A DNA stretch of 64,000 bases from Acidobacteriota bacterium (GCA_029263395.1 JAJCXO010000154.1:17569-81568); one strand, 5' to 3'; counted from the stretch's first letter, positions 35,460 through 44,087 are shown. Translations and numbers: made by a program. The notes: generated by a model not told the origin, from the letters alone.

Positions 35460-38093
35460 CTAGGGAGCGAGCCCCGCGCCAAGCTCAAATCGAGGCTGGG
35501 GCTTGAGCTCGAAGCCCGGCGTTCCTTCGGTGACGACGAGCAGGCTGTTGATCGGTACGTCGGCGAGTTCCTGGCGCCGGTGGGTTGGCGGCTTGACGGC
35601 TTGCGATTCGACGTCGGGGAGAGTGTTGTTTCGGCCGACGGGCCAGGCGATTTCGATGGTTAGGATCTTGGTGTTGCGGCCCAGGCCGATATGTTGCCTC
35701 AGCGGTGAGGCGCCGAACGAGCCACCACTGGTGACCCAGCGGACGCGTTGCGTCTGGCGACCATCCTCGTCCAGGACAACGCGGATCCGGGCACCAATGG
35801 CAGAGCGGTTGTTTTGCTTGCCGACCAGCTCGATTGTAATCCAATCATTCCCGTGGCCCGGGTTTTGGAACAGGGCGCTGGGGTATTTGTCGCCCAGAAA
35901 GGCGCCGCCCATGTTGGCCAGGATGTCTTGATCACCGTCGTTGTCCAGATCTGCGAACGAGACGCCGTGCCCTTTCTGCAGGTGGCCGGTACCGGTTGCG
36001 GTTGTGACGTCGACGAATTTCTGCCCCTGCTGATTCAAGAACATGCGATTGGGCACTACCATGCCGTAGGACGGTGCTCCGGTGCCAAGATAAAGATCGA
36101 GGTAACCGTCGTTGTCGAGATCGCCAAAGTTGGCGCCCATGGTCGGGATCATGCGGGCCATGCCAAGCGCGGTGGTGGCGTCTTCAAAGGTACCGTCACC
36201 CCGGTTGCGATAGATGCGTAGCGTCTCACCCTGGGGAGTCTGGCCGAGGTATTCACGGGCGACCTCGTCAACAGTCTGTAGAAAGGTGAACACAACAAGG
36301 TCTTGCCAGCCGTCGTTGTCGTAGTCCCAGAACCAGGTAGCGAAGCTGTAGGTGGGCTTGCTCACCCCATGCGCTCGAGCCACCTCGTCGAATCGGCCAT
36401 CGCCACGATTGACGAACAGCAGATTGCGGTCACCAAAGTTAGAGACGTAAAGGTCCGGTCGACCGTCGTTGTTGATGTCACCCCAGGTTGCGCCTTTGGT
36501 CAGCGAACGGAAGCGTAAGCCAGCTTGGGTGGTCACGTCTTCGAAGGTGCCGTCCCCCCGACTCCGGAACAGTTGGCTGAACGACATTTCGTGGCCGACA
36601 AAGAGGTCGAGCCAGCCGTCGCCGTCATAGTCCGCCCAGGCCGCGGTCTGGGTACGGTGGGCCGGGCCGCCGAGTCCAGCCTGGGTGGTGACATCTTCGA
36701 ATCGCACGCCACCGTTGACCGTCGGTTGGTTGCGCAACAGGGAGTCACGGATTGCGGTTTCCCAACCTCCTCGCATGACGTACAAGTCAAGCCGGCCATC
36801 GTTGTCATAGTCGACCTGAGTGACGTTCAGGCCGCCGAGTTGGTCACCCAGCCCGGCGGCCTCGGTGACTTCGCTGAAGGTGCCGTCGCCGCTGTTGCGA
36901 TAGAGACGCAGGGGTTCGCAAGGGTCACGGCTGGAGAGGACCACGTCGAGCAAACCGTCGTCGTCGAAGTCGTCGGTGACGCTGCCTCCGGCGTTGTCTG
37001 AAGTGGCGACGCCTGCCGTGCCGGCAACATCCCAGAATCGCCCCGGGTCAGCCGCCGAGGTGAACGAGTCTGGGCCGATCCGAAAGCGCTCTGCCACTCC
37101 GTCGGGGTAGGTGCCGATCGTCATGGCGGCGACGTTGAGCAGCCATCGCACCTCGAGATCGGTCGGATGCCGGTTGAGGTAACGAGTGAAGTGCTCGACG
37201 GCCCGCTGGGCGCCGTCGCCGACGCGATGCTGCGCCGCCTCGCTCAGCGGGAAAAGGCACATCTCGCGGTGACGGTGCGGGTGTTGCGTCTGCCCCGCTG
37301 CGGGGTGCGGGTGTTGCGTTTGCCCAGGACTGTGAAAACAATTGTCGACCTCGCCGCGGCGCAGCTCGAGGATGCCAAGGACTTGGTGCATGATGTCGCG
37401 GTAACTCTTCTGTCCGGCCGGGGCCTCGGTTGGTAGCCGTTGAACGAGGCTATCGACCGCCTTGATCGCCTCGGCCATCTCACCTTTCAGGGAGAGCACA
37501 CTGGTGAGCTCAGCGTAAGCCGGGATGACATCACTGGGATGGGCTCCCGGGGCCAGCGCGACAACCTGTGCCCGAGCCGCCTGAAGCCTATCGTCGATCA
37601 GTCGTGTTTTGGAGGCGCAGATGGCGGCCAGATCTTCGGTATCGACATCGATCTCGAGGCTCAGCAGCTTGGGATCCGTTGGTCCCAGCGACAGCTTGGC
37701 CCAGATCGCCTCCGAGTCCTCGGCATACGCCGTCTCTCCCAGGAGTGCTGGAGGTCCGGTGGGCAGGAGGCGAGCCACCAGGTACTGGCCACCACCGCCG
37801 GTCAGCAACTCGGGTTCCCCAGGCTGCGCGTCTTCCAAGACTGTTTTCAAACTGGGATTGAGCTCGGACCAACCGAAGCGGCCGACGTAGGAGGTTTCGG
37901 GGATCAGCAGCTGGTCGATGAAGAAGCCGGTTCGCATCGCCCTCGCCACCACCTGGGCTTGGTGCTCGGATTTGGCGAGGACCAATTCCACGGTGCGCTC
38001 GGCATCCAGCGTGCGCTCCGCGGCATGGATCGGCACCCATCCAGCGAAGGCAACCAGGAGGACAATACCTGCCCGAGCAATCAACCGAATCAT
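35460..38093 (-). CDS. Secreted FG-GAP/VCBS repeat protein with ASPIC/UnbV domain
   Basis: 877 residues. A signal peptide (ARAGIVLLVAFAGWVPIHA) is followed by a ~300-residue helical N-terminal region. Residues ~340-730 are an FG-GAP-type beta-propeller with repeated calcium loops: DDFDDDGLLD, DYDNDGRLDL, DYDGDGWLDL, DINNDGRPDL, DYDNDGWQDL, DLDNDGYLDL and DLDNDGDQD. The C-terminus is the ASPIC/UnbV domain (NDWITIELVGKQNNRSAIGA, RQHIGLGRNTKILTIEIAWP). Such proteins are common surface or secreted proteins in Acidobacteriota and Planctomycetota, with calcium-dependent adhesion or carbohydrate-binding roles proposed. The ATG lies two bases after the stop of the FkbM gene, so the pair is translationally coupled. 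A 30-bp in-frame duplication inserts QTQHPHPAAG copies near residue 265. Confidence 0.9.
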   Translation of the reverse strand: MIRLIARAGIVLLVAFAGWVPIHAAERTLDAERTVELVLAKSEHQAQVVARAMRTGFFIDQLLIPETSYVGRFGWSELNPSLKTVLEDAQPGEPELLTGGGGQYLVARLLPTGPPALLGETAYAEDSEAIWAKLSLGPTDPKLLSLEIDVDTEDLAAICASKTRLIDDRLQAARAQVVALAPGAHPSDVIPAYAELTSVLSLKGEMAEAIKAVDSLVQRLPTEAPAGQKSYRDIMHQVLGILELRRGEVDNCFHSPGQTQHPHPAAGQTQHPHRHREMCLFPLSEAAQHRVGDGAQRAVEHFTRYLNRHPTDLEVRWLLNVAAMTIGTYPDGVAERFRIGPDSFTSAADPGRFWDVAGTAGVATSDNAGGSVTDDFDDDGLLDVVLSSRDPCEPLRLYRNSGDGTFSEVTEAAGLGDQLGGLNVTQVDYDNDGRLDLYVMRGGWETAIRDSLLRNQPTVNGGVRFEDVTTQAGLGGPAHRTQTAAWADYDGDGWLDLFVGHEMSFSQLFRSRGDGTFEDVTTQAGLRFRSLTKGATWGDINNDGRPDLYVSNFGDRNLLFVNRGDGRFDEVARAHGVSKPTYSFATWFWDYDNDGWQDLVVFTFLQTVDEVAREYLGQTPQGETLRIYRNRGDGTFEDATTALGMARMIPTMGANFGDLDNDGYLDLYLGTGAPSYGMVVPNRMFLNQQGQKFVDVTTATGTGHLQKGHGVSFADLDNDGDQDILANMGGAFLGDKYPSALFQNPGHGNDWITIELVGKQNNRSAIGARIRVVLDEDGRQTQRVRWVTSGGSFGASPLRQHIGLGRNTKILTIEIAWPVGRNNTLPDVESQAVKPPTHRRQELADVPINSLLVVTEGTPGFELKPQPRFELGAGLAP
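37274..37333. repeat. In-frame 30-bp tandem duplication inside the ASPIC/UnbV gene
   Basis: GGTGCGGGTGTTGCGTCTGC begins at 37274 and again, with one change, at 37304. Between the copies CCCCGCTGCGGGG can form a hairpin. On the coding strand this gives QTQHPHPAAG followed by QTQHPH, in an otherwise helical region. Confidence 0.75.
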
Positions 38094-38095
38094 CT

Positions 38096-39007
38096 TCAGA
38101 CCTGCTGACCGAGGACTTCGTATTGTGGTGCGCTCTCGAGGCGGTCCGCAACGAACGACCGGTCGCGCACGAAGAGAGTGTTGTCAGAGTTGGGATTGGT
38201 ACCTTCGATCTGAGTCAGAACGCGGGTCATCGGATCGTAGGAGCAGGTTTCGAAGCCGAGATCTTGCATCATCTGGAGGGTTTTGGACTCGTCGAAGCCA
38301 TAACGACTGCCGCTGCCATTGAGCTCCAGAATCACGGAGTGTAGGGCGGGATGACTCAATGTCTTAGTTGCCCCTTCGAGCACCGGGGTCTCGTAACCCT
38401 CGACATCAATTTTGATCAGCAGGGGCGGCGAGTCCTGGTCCAGGATCGAGTCCTGTTCTAAGACCGTGTCTAACGTCGAAACCTCGACGCAGATGCTGTC
38501 ATCAGTCGGTTCGTCCGAGGCGAGCACGTGATTGGTCGTATCGCTGCGGCTGGTGAAATTGATTTGCCCCGGCTTTTGGCTCAGGCCGATATTGAGACAC
38601 GTGATCCGGTCGTCCATTCGATTGAGGCGTACATTGTCGACCAGCCGGTTGTAAGTGCTCGGGACCGGTTCGAAGGCATACCCTCGAGTGCCGACGACGG
38701 CACCGGCGAGCATCGTATAGGAGCCGACATTGGCGCCAACGTCGATGAACAGATCCTCCGGTCTCGACACATGGAGCAAGAACGCCATGTCTTGAAACTC
38801 TTGGAGGCCAGTGTAGATGTTGCCCGTCAAGCCGGTTTCGCCGTTGCGGACCAAGAACCTGGCGCCGCCAATCCAGTCGTAAACCGTTGCTCCCGGCGCC
38901 AACCGGCTCGCGATCTGCCACTTGGCAAAACGAGCGATCGCAGCGAGCTGGTGGTCTCGATTGAGCGGGTGGCGGGTGATGAACTTCAGCGAGCGTAGGA
39001 GTGTCAT
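38096..39007 (-). CDS. FkbM-family methyltransferase
   Basis: 303 residues. The SAM-binding motif is DLFIDVGANVGSYTMLAGAV (~88-107), followed by YAFEPVPSTYNRLVDNVRLN, the acidic strand that binds the ribose. Family-specific DxEG occurs as IKIDVEGYETPVLEGA, and VILELNG follows, all typical of FkbM methyltransferases, which O-methylate sugars, polyketides or lipids. The ~70-residue N-terminal region (LLRSLKFITRHPLNRDHQLA) is an accessory segment common in this family. The ASPIC/UnbV gene starts two bases after its stop. The coupling suggests that it modifies a glycan or surface component linked to that protein, which is inference. No strong ribosome site precedes ATG 39007. Confidence 0.9.
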   Translation of the reverse strand: MTLLRSLKFITRHPLNRDHQLAAIARFAKWQIASRLAPGATVYDWIGGARFLVRNGETGLTGNIYTGLQEFQDMAFLLHVSRPEDLFIDVGANVGSYTMLAGAVVGTRGYAFEPVPSTYNRLVDNVRLNRMDDRITCLNIGLSQKPGQINFTSRSDTTNHVLASDEPTDDSICVEVSTLDTVLEQDSILDQDSPPLLIKIDVEGYETPVLEGATKTLSHPALHSVILELNGSGSRYGFDESKTLQMMQDLGFETCSYDPMTRVLTQIEGTNPNSDNTLFVRDRSFVADRLESAPQYEVLGQQV

Positions 39008-39229
39008 GGCTTAGGGGGTAGGTTAGCCCAAAACCGGGTTTAGTCAGCCGTAATGATTTCCTCGCCAAAGGCTGTGGGAACAACCGCGAGTTGCGCCGGG
39101 AAGTGGAGTCGTTGCTACCGACCAACACTCAAACCAGGAAAAGCTTCCGCCCGGACACCCAGAGTTGCAATGGCGACGGAGGCTTTGGCCGGGCTCTGAG
39201 CAGCGGATCCGAAGGGGTACTGCGAGGAC

Positions 39230-39727
39230 TTACGACTCGAAGTGCTGTTCGTAGGCGACGATCAATGAGTCGATGTTGGTTCGGATGTCTTGCAGAGGTT
39301 CGATCTCGGTTTGGGTCTTCAGCTCTTCGACTTTCGGCAGCAAGGCGGCGAGGAAGAGGTGCAGTTGATCATGGGCCGGACCCGTCATGGTGCACCCTTG
39401 TATCAGCGACTTCAGCTCCTCGTTGAGCTTGTCTGCCAAAGCCCGTGCGTCGTCTACCGATTGCAGAGGCTCTGAGCCTGCCATCAGCTCGGCAAGTTTC
39501 TGAGCCGAGAGGCGAGTATGGTCGTCGACCGGCCACTTCTGGCCGTCATTCAGTTGTAGCTGGAGACCATACGAGTGCGTCTCGTGATCCGCTCCTTGAG
39601 CGGCGTGATCCGCTCCTTGAGCGTCGTGGCCGGACGCGTGGTCATCGTGCCCCTCGGGGTGATGGCCACAACCGGCCATTATTAGCAGGGAACAAATTAA
39701 GGCAGCGAGTGTGATGGAACGGCTCAT
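39230..39727 (-). CDS. His-rich lipoprotein, possible metal binder
   Basis: 165 residues. The lipobox LIMAGC (Cys ~20) predicts a lipid-anchored envelope protein. Directly after it is a His/Asp-rich stretch (GHHPEGHDDHASGHDAQGAD, then HAAQGADHETHS) suited to binding zinc, copper or nickel. Part of it is a 21-bp tandem duplication encoding AQGADHA. The remaining ~110 residues are helical (KLAELMAGSEPLQSVDDARA; ELKSLIQGCTMTGPAHDQLH) with no recognised family, and the CTMTGPAHDQLHLF segment could add a metal site. AAGGAG is ten bases before the ATG. It is monocistronic, so a role in metal storage or handling is inferred only from composition. Confidence 0.75.
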   Translation of the reverse strand: MSRSITLAALICSLLIMAGCGHHPEGHDDHASGHDAQGADHAAQGADHETHSYGLQLQLNDGQKWPVDDHTRLSAQKLAELMAGSEPLQSVDDARALADKLNEELKSLIQGCTMTGPAHDQLHLFLAALLPKVEELKTQTEIEPLQDIRTNIDSLIVAYEQHFES

Positions 39728-40103
39728 TCTTTTTCGACTCCTTCGGCAGGGTAGCTCAGCTATGATTCGAGCACATCATACCCGACTCCATTCCGACCGA
39801 GGGTCGGGCAAGAACTTGGCTGGGATCTAATTGGATCCCAGCTACAAACGCATCGAGAGCTCGGTCGATCTTGTGGGCTGCGCCGCAGCTCCAGAACTCG
39901 CCGGGTCTGTTACGAGAAGCCTAAGCCCTTTTGGTGCTATCGGATACGAGATGCGAACAGGTGCGAAGCTCAAACATGCTCGCTGCTTGCTCGCTCCACA
40001 AGACCTCCCTCGCTGAGTCGAAAATGGCAAAACGAGACGGGATCTAGCTAGACTTGGCCGCCAGTGTCGGCTGGCGACAATGGATCTTCTCGGAGGAGTA
40101 CGC
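39728..40103. other. Divergent intergenic region with two hairpins, 376 bp
   Basis: Between the His-rich lipoprotein (minus) and the phosphodiesterase (plus). It holds CCGACC-GAG-GGTCGG (39793-39807), the stem GCTGGGATC / GATCCCAGC with loop TAATTG (39819-39842), the dispersed repeat copy B (39968-40007) and AGACGGGATCTAG just after it (about 40036-40048), a word shared with the promoter at 11327-11524. No gene is supported. Confidence 0.55.
39968..40007 (+). repeat. Dispersed intergenic repeat, copy B
   Basis: GCTCAAACATGCTCGCTGC then TTGCTCGCTCCAC and GACCTC, matching copy A at 35383-35425 over most of its ~40 bases. Confidence 0.55.
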
Positions 40104-40604
40104 ATGCAATTCGGCGTGTTTTCTGACGTTCACGACAACCTGGGTAATCTCCGTGCTCTATTGAAGTCTTTTGAAGAGCATTCCGTCGATACCCTGCTGT
40201 TCCTTGGCGACTTCTGTTCCCCGATACCGGCTCGATTGATGAACGACTATCCTGGGACGATCCACTGCGTCTTCGGCAACGGTGACGGGGATCGTTTTGC
40301 GATCCAGAAGTTGTCCTTGTCCGGGCAAAGCAGTCTTGTCCTACATGGAGAACATGCTGAACTCGAACTGGGCGAACGCAAAATCGCACTAACTCACTAT
40401 CCACTGTATGGGCAAGCCTTGGCGCGAACCGGTGACTATGCAGCGGTGTTCTACGGTCACACGCATCAGCAGTCTGCGCAACGCTTCGGCAACTGCCTTC
40501 TGCTCAATCCGGGGGACATTCTTGGTCTGAATTCTGCGCCGAGTTATGCACTCTACGATGCAACTGAAAATGATGCCGTGATCCATTCGTTGGGTGGCGA
40601 ATGA
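40104..40604 (+). CDS. YfcE/MJ0936-type calcineurin-like phosphodiesterase
   Basis: 166 residues, the normal size for this family. All metal-ligand motifs are visible: DVHDN (residue 8 on), FLGDF, VFGNGDGD, the His in LTHYP and FYGHTHQ near the end, followed by NPGD. These bind two metal ions, usually Mn. Characterised relatives hydrolyse phosphodiesters such as bis-p-nitrophenyl phosphate or cyclic nucleotides; the natural substrate is often unknown. GGAGGAG lies five bases before ATG 40104. It is monocistronic. Confidence 0.88.
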   Translation: MQFGVFSDVHDNLGNLRALLKSFEEHSVDTLLFLGDFCSPIPARLMNDYPGTIHCVFGNGDGDRFAIQKLSLSGQSSLVLHGEHAELELGERKIALTHYPLYGQALARTGDYAAVFYGHTHQQSAQRFGNCLLLNPGDILGLNSAPSYALYDATENDAVIHSLGGE

Positions 40605-40716
40605 GTTGCGGTCAGGAGTCTCCGCTAAGGTCCCTGATTTCTGTAGTATAGGCCCTTAACTTCTGCATCAGAACGTGGAGCGGGGGCTCGTGGGCCGTAG
40701 AGTGGAGGCTCAAACG

Positions 40717-41295
40717 GTGGCGATGGTGCAAATCAGCGGACGGGCGCTGCTTGGTGTGATCAAGTACTCGAAGGTGTTGGCTGGCCCTGACGGGCCCGGG
40801 GTCCTTGTATCCAACCTGGCCGAGCACGATCGCGTAGTCCTCGCCAGCACAATTCGAGGCCGAAAATGGTACCCGTATAGCGTCTACGCGGGCATGCTCG
40901 AGACGATCAAGATCTGGCCGGACCTGGGTGACAGCGATCCCTTGCTGGACTTTGCCTATTGGGGACTCGAACGGGATGCCGGTTCAGTGCTCAAGATCCT
41001 TTCGGTGTTTTCGTCCGTCGAAGGTCTAGTCCACCGCGGCTTCGGGTCTTGGGGTAGTTTTTTATGGAGTCGTCACTGCGATGTCGGCGAGGTTTTCCTC
41101 GCCGACAGCGGACCCAAAACTGGCACCATGGGCCTGCGTGGTTTCCCTGAAATCTCAGCTGCTCACTGCTGGCTGGTTAGCGGTTACCTCGAAGCCATGG
41201 GCCGGATTATCGGAGCCACCTCATTACGCATGGAGAAGACGCACTGTGTGCACCGCGGCGACGCGCATTGCGAGTACCGCGGCGACTGGGATTGA
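40717..41295 (+). CDS. V4R-like small-molecule sensor domain protein
   Basis: About 192 residues, a single domain. SGRALLGVIKYSKVLAGP at the start, a central helical part (FAYWGLERDAGSVLKILSVF) and the C-terminal LRMEKTHCVHRGDAHCEYRG resemble the V4R/XylR-N-like domains (also DUF2378-like proteins of myxobacteria). In those, the Cys/His end forms a metal site and the pocket binds hydrophobic ligands. The same type of domain occurs in the activator at 589-2268. It has no DNA-binding part and so may act through another protein. GTG 40717 is chosen because GGAGG stands eight bases before it; ATG 40723 is nearly equivalent. It converges with the EamA gene 14 bp away. Confidence 0.6.
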   Translation: MAMVQISGRALLGVIKYSKVLAGPDGPGVLVSNLAEHDRVVLASTIRGRKWYPYSVYAGMLETIKIWPDLGDSDPLLDFAYWGLERDAGSVLKILSVFSSVEGLVHRGFGSWGSFLWSRHCDVGEVFLADSGPKTGTMGLRGFPEISAAHCWLVSGYLEAMGRIIGATSLRMEKTHCVHRGDAHCEYRGDWD

Positions 41296-41309
41296 TCGCA
41301 TCGCAGGCC

Positions 41310-42350
41310 TCAAGCGGCGCTGCGCCAACGTGGACGCTTGGGGAGCTTCACCGGATCGACGGTGGCTTGATCGACCGTGGCTGGGAGTTCGGAATGATCC
41401 TGTACGTTTTGCCCGGTGCTTGCTGCCAGCGTTTGGCTGACGCGGTTCCAGTGGAGAAAGACGACAGCGCCGATCACCAGAGAGGCACCAATCAGGGAGC
41501 GCCAGTTCAACGGTTCGCCAACTAGCCAGCCTAGGAATAGAGCGATGACCGGATTGACGAAGGCGTAGGTTGCAACCGATGCCGCAGTGGTCTCGCGCAA
41601 GAGGTAGACGTACGCGGATAGGGCGATGATCGAGCCGAAAACGATCAGGTAGGCGAAGGCGGCGAGCGAGCGACCGGAAATTGCTGCGACGTCCACTTGC
41701 TGCCACTCGCCAGCTGCGGTGGCCACCAAGATCAACACCGCTCCGCCACCGATCATCTGTAGAGCGGCGGTCATCCACGGCGAGTCTGGAACTGCTGCGG
41801 AACGCGCACGCAGCGATCCCAGGGCCCAGAGAAAGGTTGCCGTGATCAGCACCGCGGCGCCAACTGGGGCCACCGCACCCTCGGCAGGGCCGATCAAGAG
41901 ACCAACCCCGAGGAGTCCGAGACCGAGGCCAAGAATGACTCGCCACCCGGGTCTCGGACCGCCGAAGAACAACGCATCGAGGGTGACCATCCACAGTGGA
42001 ATGGTCGTCACCAGGAGTGCTGCCAGAGCCGACGGTACGGTTTGTTCAGCCCAGGTCACCAGGCCGTTGCCGCCGCACATCATCAGGACTCCCAGAATGG
42101 CTGCCGCCCGCCATTGCGACCGGGTCGGCTTGGCGATGCCACGCCAGCGCAAGATGGCAAACAACAAGCCGCCCGCAATCAAGAAGCGCGAACCTGCCAT
42201 CAGGAACGGTGGAATAGTTTCGATCGCAAAACGAATCACCAGGTAGGTGGAACCCCAGATGATGTAAATCGCAGCAAAGGCAAGCAATACCGGAAGCGTC
42301 ATCTTGGAGCCCGAGCCGATGGATGGGAGGGTGGGTTCGATGTTCTTCAT
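41310..42350 (-). CDS. EamA/RhaT-family (DMT superfamily) exporter
   Basis: 346 residues with ten membrane helices in two EamA repeats. Hallmarks are YIIWGSTYLVIRFAIETIPP in repeat one, NGLVTWAEQTVPSALAALLV, and TTAASVATYAFVNPVIALFL with GWLVGE in repeat two. DMT exporters expel amino acids, metabolites or purines. The gene is divergent from the MocR regulator at 42445 and shares a palindromic operator region (42410-42441) with it. Regulation by that MocR protein is likely, so the substrate may be linked to a pyridoxal-phosphate-type ligand or an amino acid. The C-terminal 40 residues are hydrophilic. ATG 42350 has no clear ribosome site. Confidence 0.9.
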   Translation of the reverse strand: MKNIEPTLPSIGSGSKMTLPVLLAFAAIYIIWGSTYLVIRFAIETIPPFLMAGSRFLIAGGLLFAILRWRGIAKPTRSQWRAAAILGVLMMCGGNGLVTWAEQTVPSALAALLVTTIPLWMVTLDALFFGGPRPGWRVILGLGLGLLGVGLLIGPAEGAVAPVGAAVLITATFLWALGSLRARSAAVPDSPWMTAALQMIGGGAVLILVATAAGEWQQVDVAAISGRSLAAFAYLIVFGSIIALSAYVYLLRETTAASVATYAFVNPVIALFLGWLVGEPLNWRSLIGASLVIGAVVFLHWNRVSQTLAASTGQNVQDHSELPATVDQATVDPVKLPKRPRWRSAA

Positions 42351-42406
42351 GGCTTCAATGTGACAGCTCGCGAAGGCGAACAACAGATACAGAAAACGTG
42401 GATTGT

Positions 42407-42435
42407 TTGCATAACAGTTGGTGGTGTCCTACACT
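42407..42435 (+). promoter_or_regulatory. Predicted sigma-70-type promoter of the MocR gene (leaderless transcript)
   Basis: -35 TTGCAT (42407-42412), 17-base spacer, -10 TACACT (42430-42435). The expected transcription start, about 42442, is only three bases before ATG 42445, and no ribosome site is present, so the mRNA would be effectively leaderless. Confidence 0.5.
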
Positions 42436-42441
42436 GTTATG
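42410..42441. promoter_or_regulatory. Palindromic operator between eamA-like and mocR-like genes
   Basis: Perfect 9-bp inverted repeat CATAACAGT (42410-42418) / ACTGTTATG (42433-42441), with 14 bases between the arms, containing GTGT..ACAC as a nested near-palindrome. It overlaps the predicted -35 to -10 region of the MocR gene and lies 60 bp upstream of the divergent exporter start. It is the natural binding site for the MocR repressor-activator. Confidence 0.7.
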
Positions 42442-42444
42442 GTG

Positions 42445-43944
42445 ATGAGTTCAACGACTTCAACCATTGCCGAGTCCGCAACCGAAGCGCCCCTCTACCG
42501 AACCGTTGCCGACGACATCGCCGGTTTGATCGACCAGGGGACCCTGGCTCCCGGCGCTCGGATTCCATCGCTGAGGGCAACCAGTCGGCGGTTGCAGGTC
42601 AGCGTTACGACAGTGATGGAGGCCTATCGGGTCCTCGAGGACCGCGGTTTGGTCGAAGTGCGTCCGCAGAGCGGCCACTACGTGCGCCTCGCCGCTGCGG
42701 CAGCTCCGCCGGAACCGGTGCGGACGACCACCTGTCGCCACGCAGCGATACTGGACACCACCGCTTTGATCGAGCTCCTGGCCGAAGAGGCTAGCCAGCC
42801 CGGCTTGATGGTGCCTTTTGGAGCTGCGGTACCAGCTCCCGACTTTCTGCCGATCAGTCGACTCAACACCTTACTTTCGCGAGCCGTGCGCCGCGAACCG
42901 ATCGCCTGCCAGTCTTACGACACGATCCCGGGGCGACCGGAGCTCCGCCACGAGATTGCACGCCTGGCCTTGTCCGCGGGCTGCACGCTGACCGCCAACG
43001 ACTTGATCATCACCACCGGTGCTCAAGAAGCAATTTCCTTGGCCTTGCGGGCGGTGACCCTACCCGGAGATACCGTGGCGATCGAAACGCCGACTTACCA
43101 CGGCTTCCTGCAGGTTTTGGAGAGCCTGCATCTCAAGGCTTTTGAGGTGGCGACGGATCCGCGCGAAGGTATGTGTCTCGACGCGCTTGCTGACGCCTTG
43201 AAGACGCAGCAATTGGCGGCGGTTTTGATGGTGCCGAACTTTGGCAATCCCCTTGGCCATCGTATGCCGGACGGGGATCGTCGTCGCCTCGCCGCGATGT
43301 TACGCAGTGCAGGTGTGCCGTTGATCGAAGACGACACCTATGGTGAGTTGGCGCATGAGGGGCCGCGGCCGCTGAACGTTCAGTCGTTTGACCACGAGTT
43401 GTCGAACGGTCGTGCCGACGACAGCAATGTCCTGTTGCTGTCGTCGTTCACCAAAATCTTGGCGCCCGGCCTGCGGATCGGCTGGATTGCTCCCGGGCGT
43501 TTCCGAAGGCAGGTCATCCAGCAGAAGGTTGCGACCACCATGGCGACCGCCACACCCACGCAGCTAGCGATTGCTGACTACTTGGCCGGTGGTGGGATGG
43601 AGCGCCATCTGCGTCGACTGCGTCGTAGCTTCAAAGATCTGGTCACCCGGATGATCTCGGAGATCGGCGAGTCGTTCCCGGCCGGCACCTGCGTCACGCG
43701 ACCGACCGGCGGCTACTTGTTGTGGGTCGAAATGCCGGCCGAGGTGGATGCCTTTGCACTCCACCGAGCCGCGTTGGCGGAGGGCATCAGCATCGTACCG
43801 GGGCCGATTCTGTCGGCATCCGGGCGTTATCGGAATTGCCTGCGACTCAATTGTGCCGTGCCCTGGTCGCCAACGGTGGCGGCTGCCTTGCGTCGGCTCG
43901 GCGAGTTGGCGACAGCGATGAACTCGGCGACGCGGTCGCCGTAG
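42445..43944 (+). CDS. MocR-type regulator (GntR DNA-binding domain fused to PLP aminotransferase fold)
   Basis: 499 residues. Residues ~12-80 are a GntR winged helix (LYRTVADDIAGLIDQGTLAP, then RIPSLRATSRRLQVSVTTVM). After a linker, residues ~115-490 are a fold-type I aminotransferase domain: SYDTIPGRPELRHEIARLA, TTGAQEAISLALRAV, NPLGH, LIEDDTYGEL (the Asp that contacts PLP nitrogen) and the Lys site LLSSFTKILAPGLRIGWI. MocR proteins bind PLP or PLP-adducts and control pyridoxal, taurine, GABA or transport genes. ATG 42445 or 42439 is the start; the promoter overlaps it. Flanking EamA exporters on both sides, one divergent with a shared operator, are the probable targets. Confidence 0.93.
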   Translation: MSSTTSTIAESATEAPLYRTVADDIAGLIDQGTLAPGARIPSLRATSRRLQVSVTTVMEAYRVLEDRGLVEVRPQSGHYVRLAAAAAPPEPVRTTTCRHAAILDTTALIELLAEEASQPGLMVPFGAAVPAPDFLPISRLNTLLSRAVRREPIACQSYDTIPGRPELRHEIARLALSAGCTLTANDLIITTGAQEAISLALRAVTLPGDTVAIETPTYHGFLQVLESLHLKAFEVATDPREGMCLDALADALKTQQLAAVLMVPNFGNPLGHRMPDGDRRRLAAMLRSAGVPLIEDDTYGELAHEGPRPLNVQSFDHELSNGRADDSNVLLLSSFTKILAPGLRIGWIAPGRFRRQVIQQKVATTMATATPTQLAIADYLAGGGMERHLRRLRRSFKDLVTRMISEIGESFPAGTCVTRPTGGYLLWVEMPAEVDAFALHRAALAEGISIVPGPILSASGRYRNCLRLNCAVPWSPTVAAALRRLGELATAMNSATRSP

Positions 43945-44087
43945 ATCGTCGCCTGGCAGCAAGAGCCAGCCGGCTTGAACGGTCATTCAATACGAAGGTT
44001 CGGCATAGGACAGCTTGGCGCGATTGTTGCGGAAGTTGACGAAAATGCCACTTGTCTCGAAGGCCTTTCACAGCCATCCTAGGTCCC

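Noticed and set aside
41719..42246. 175-codon plus-strand frame opposite the EamA exporter
   Set aside because: Pro/Arg/Thr-rich shadow of hydrophobic codons on the other strand.
42042..42794. 250-codon plus-strand frame running into the MocR gene
   Set aside because: Different frame from MocR, crosses the operator region, low-complexity composition, no ribosome site.
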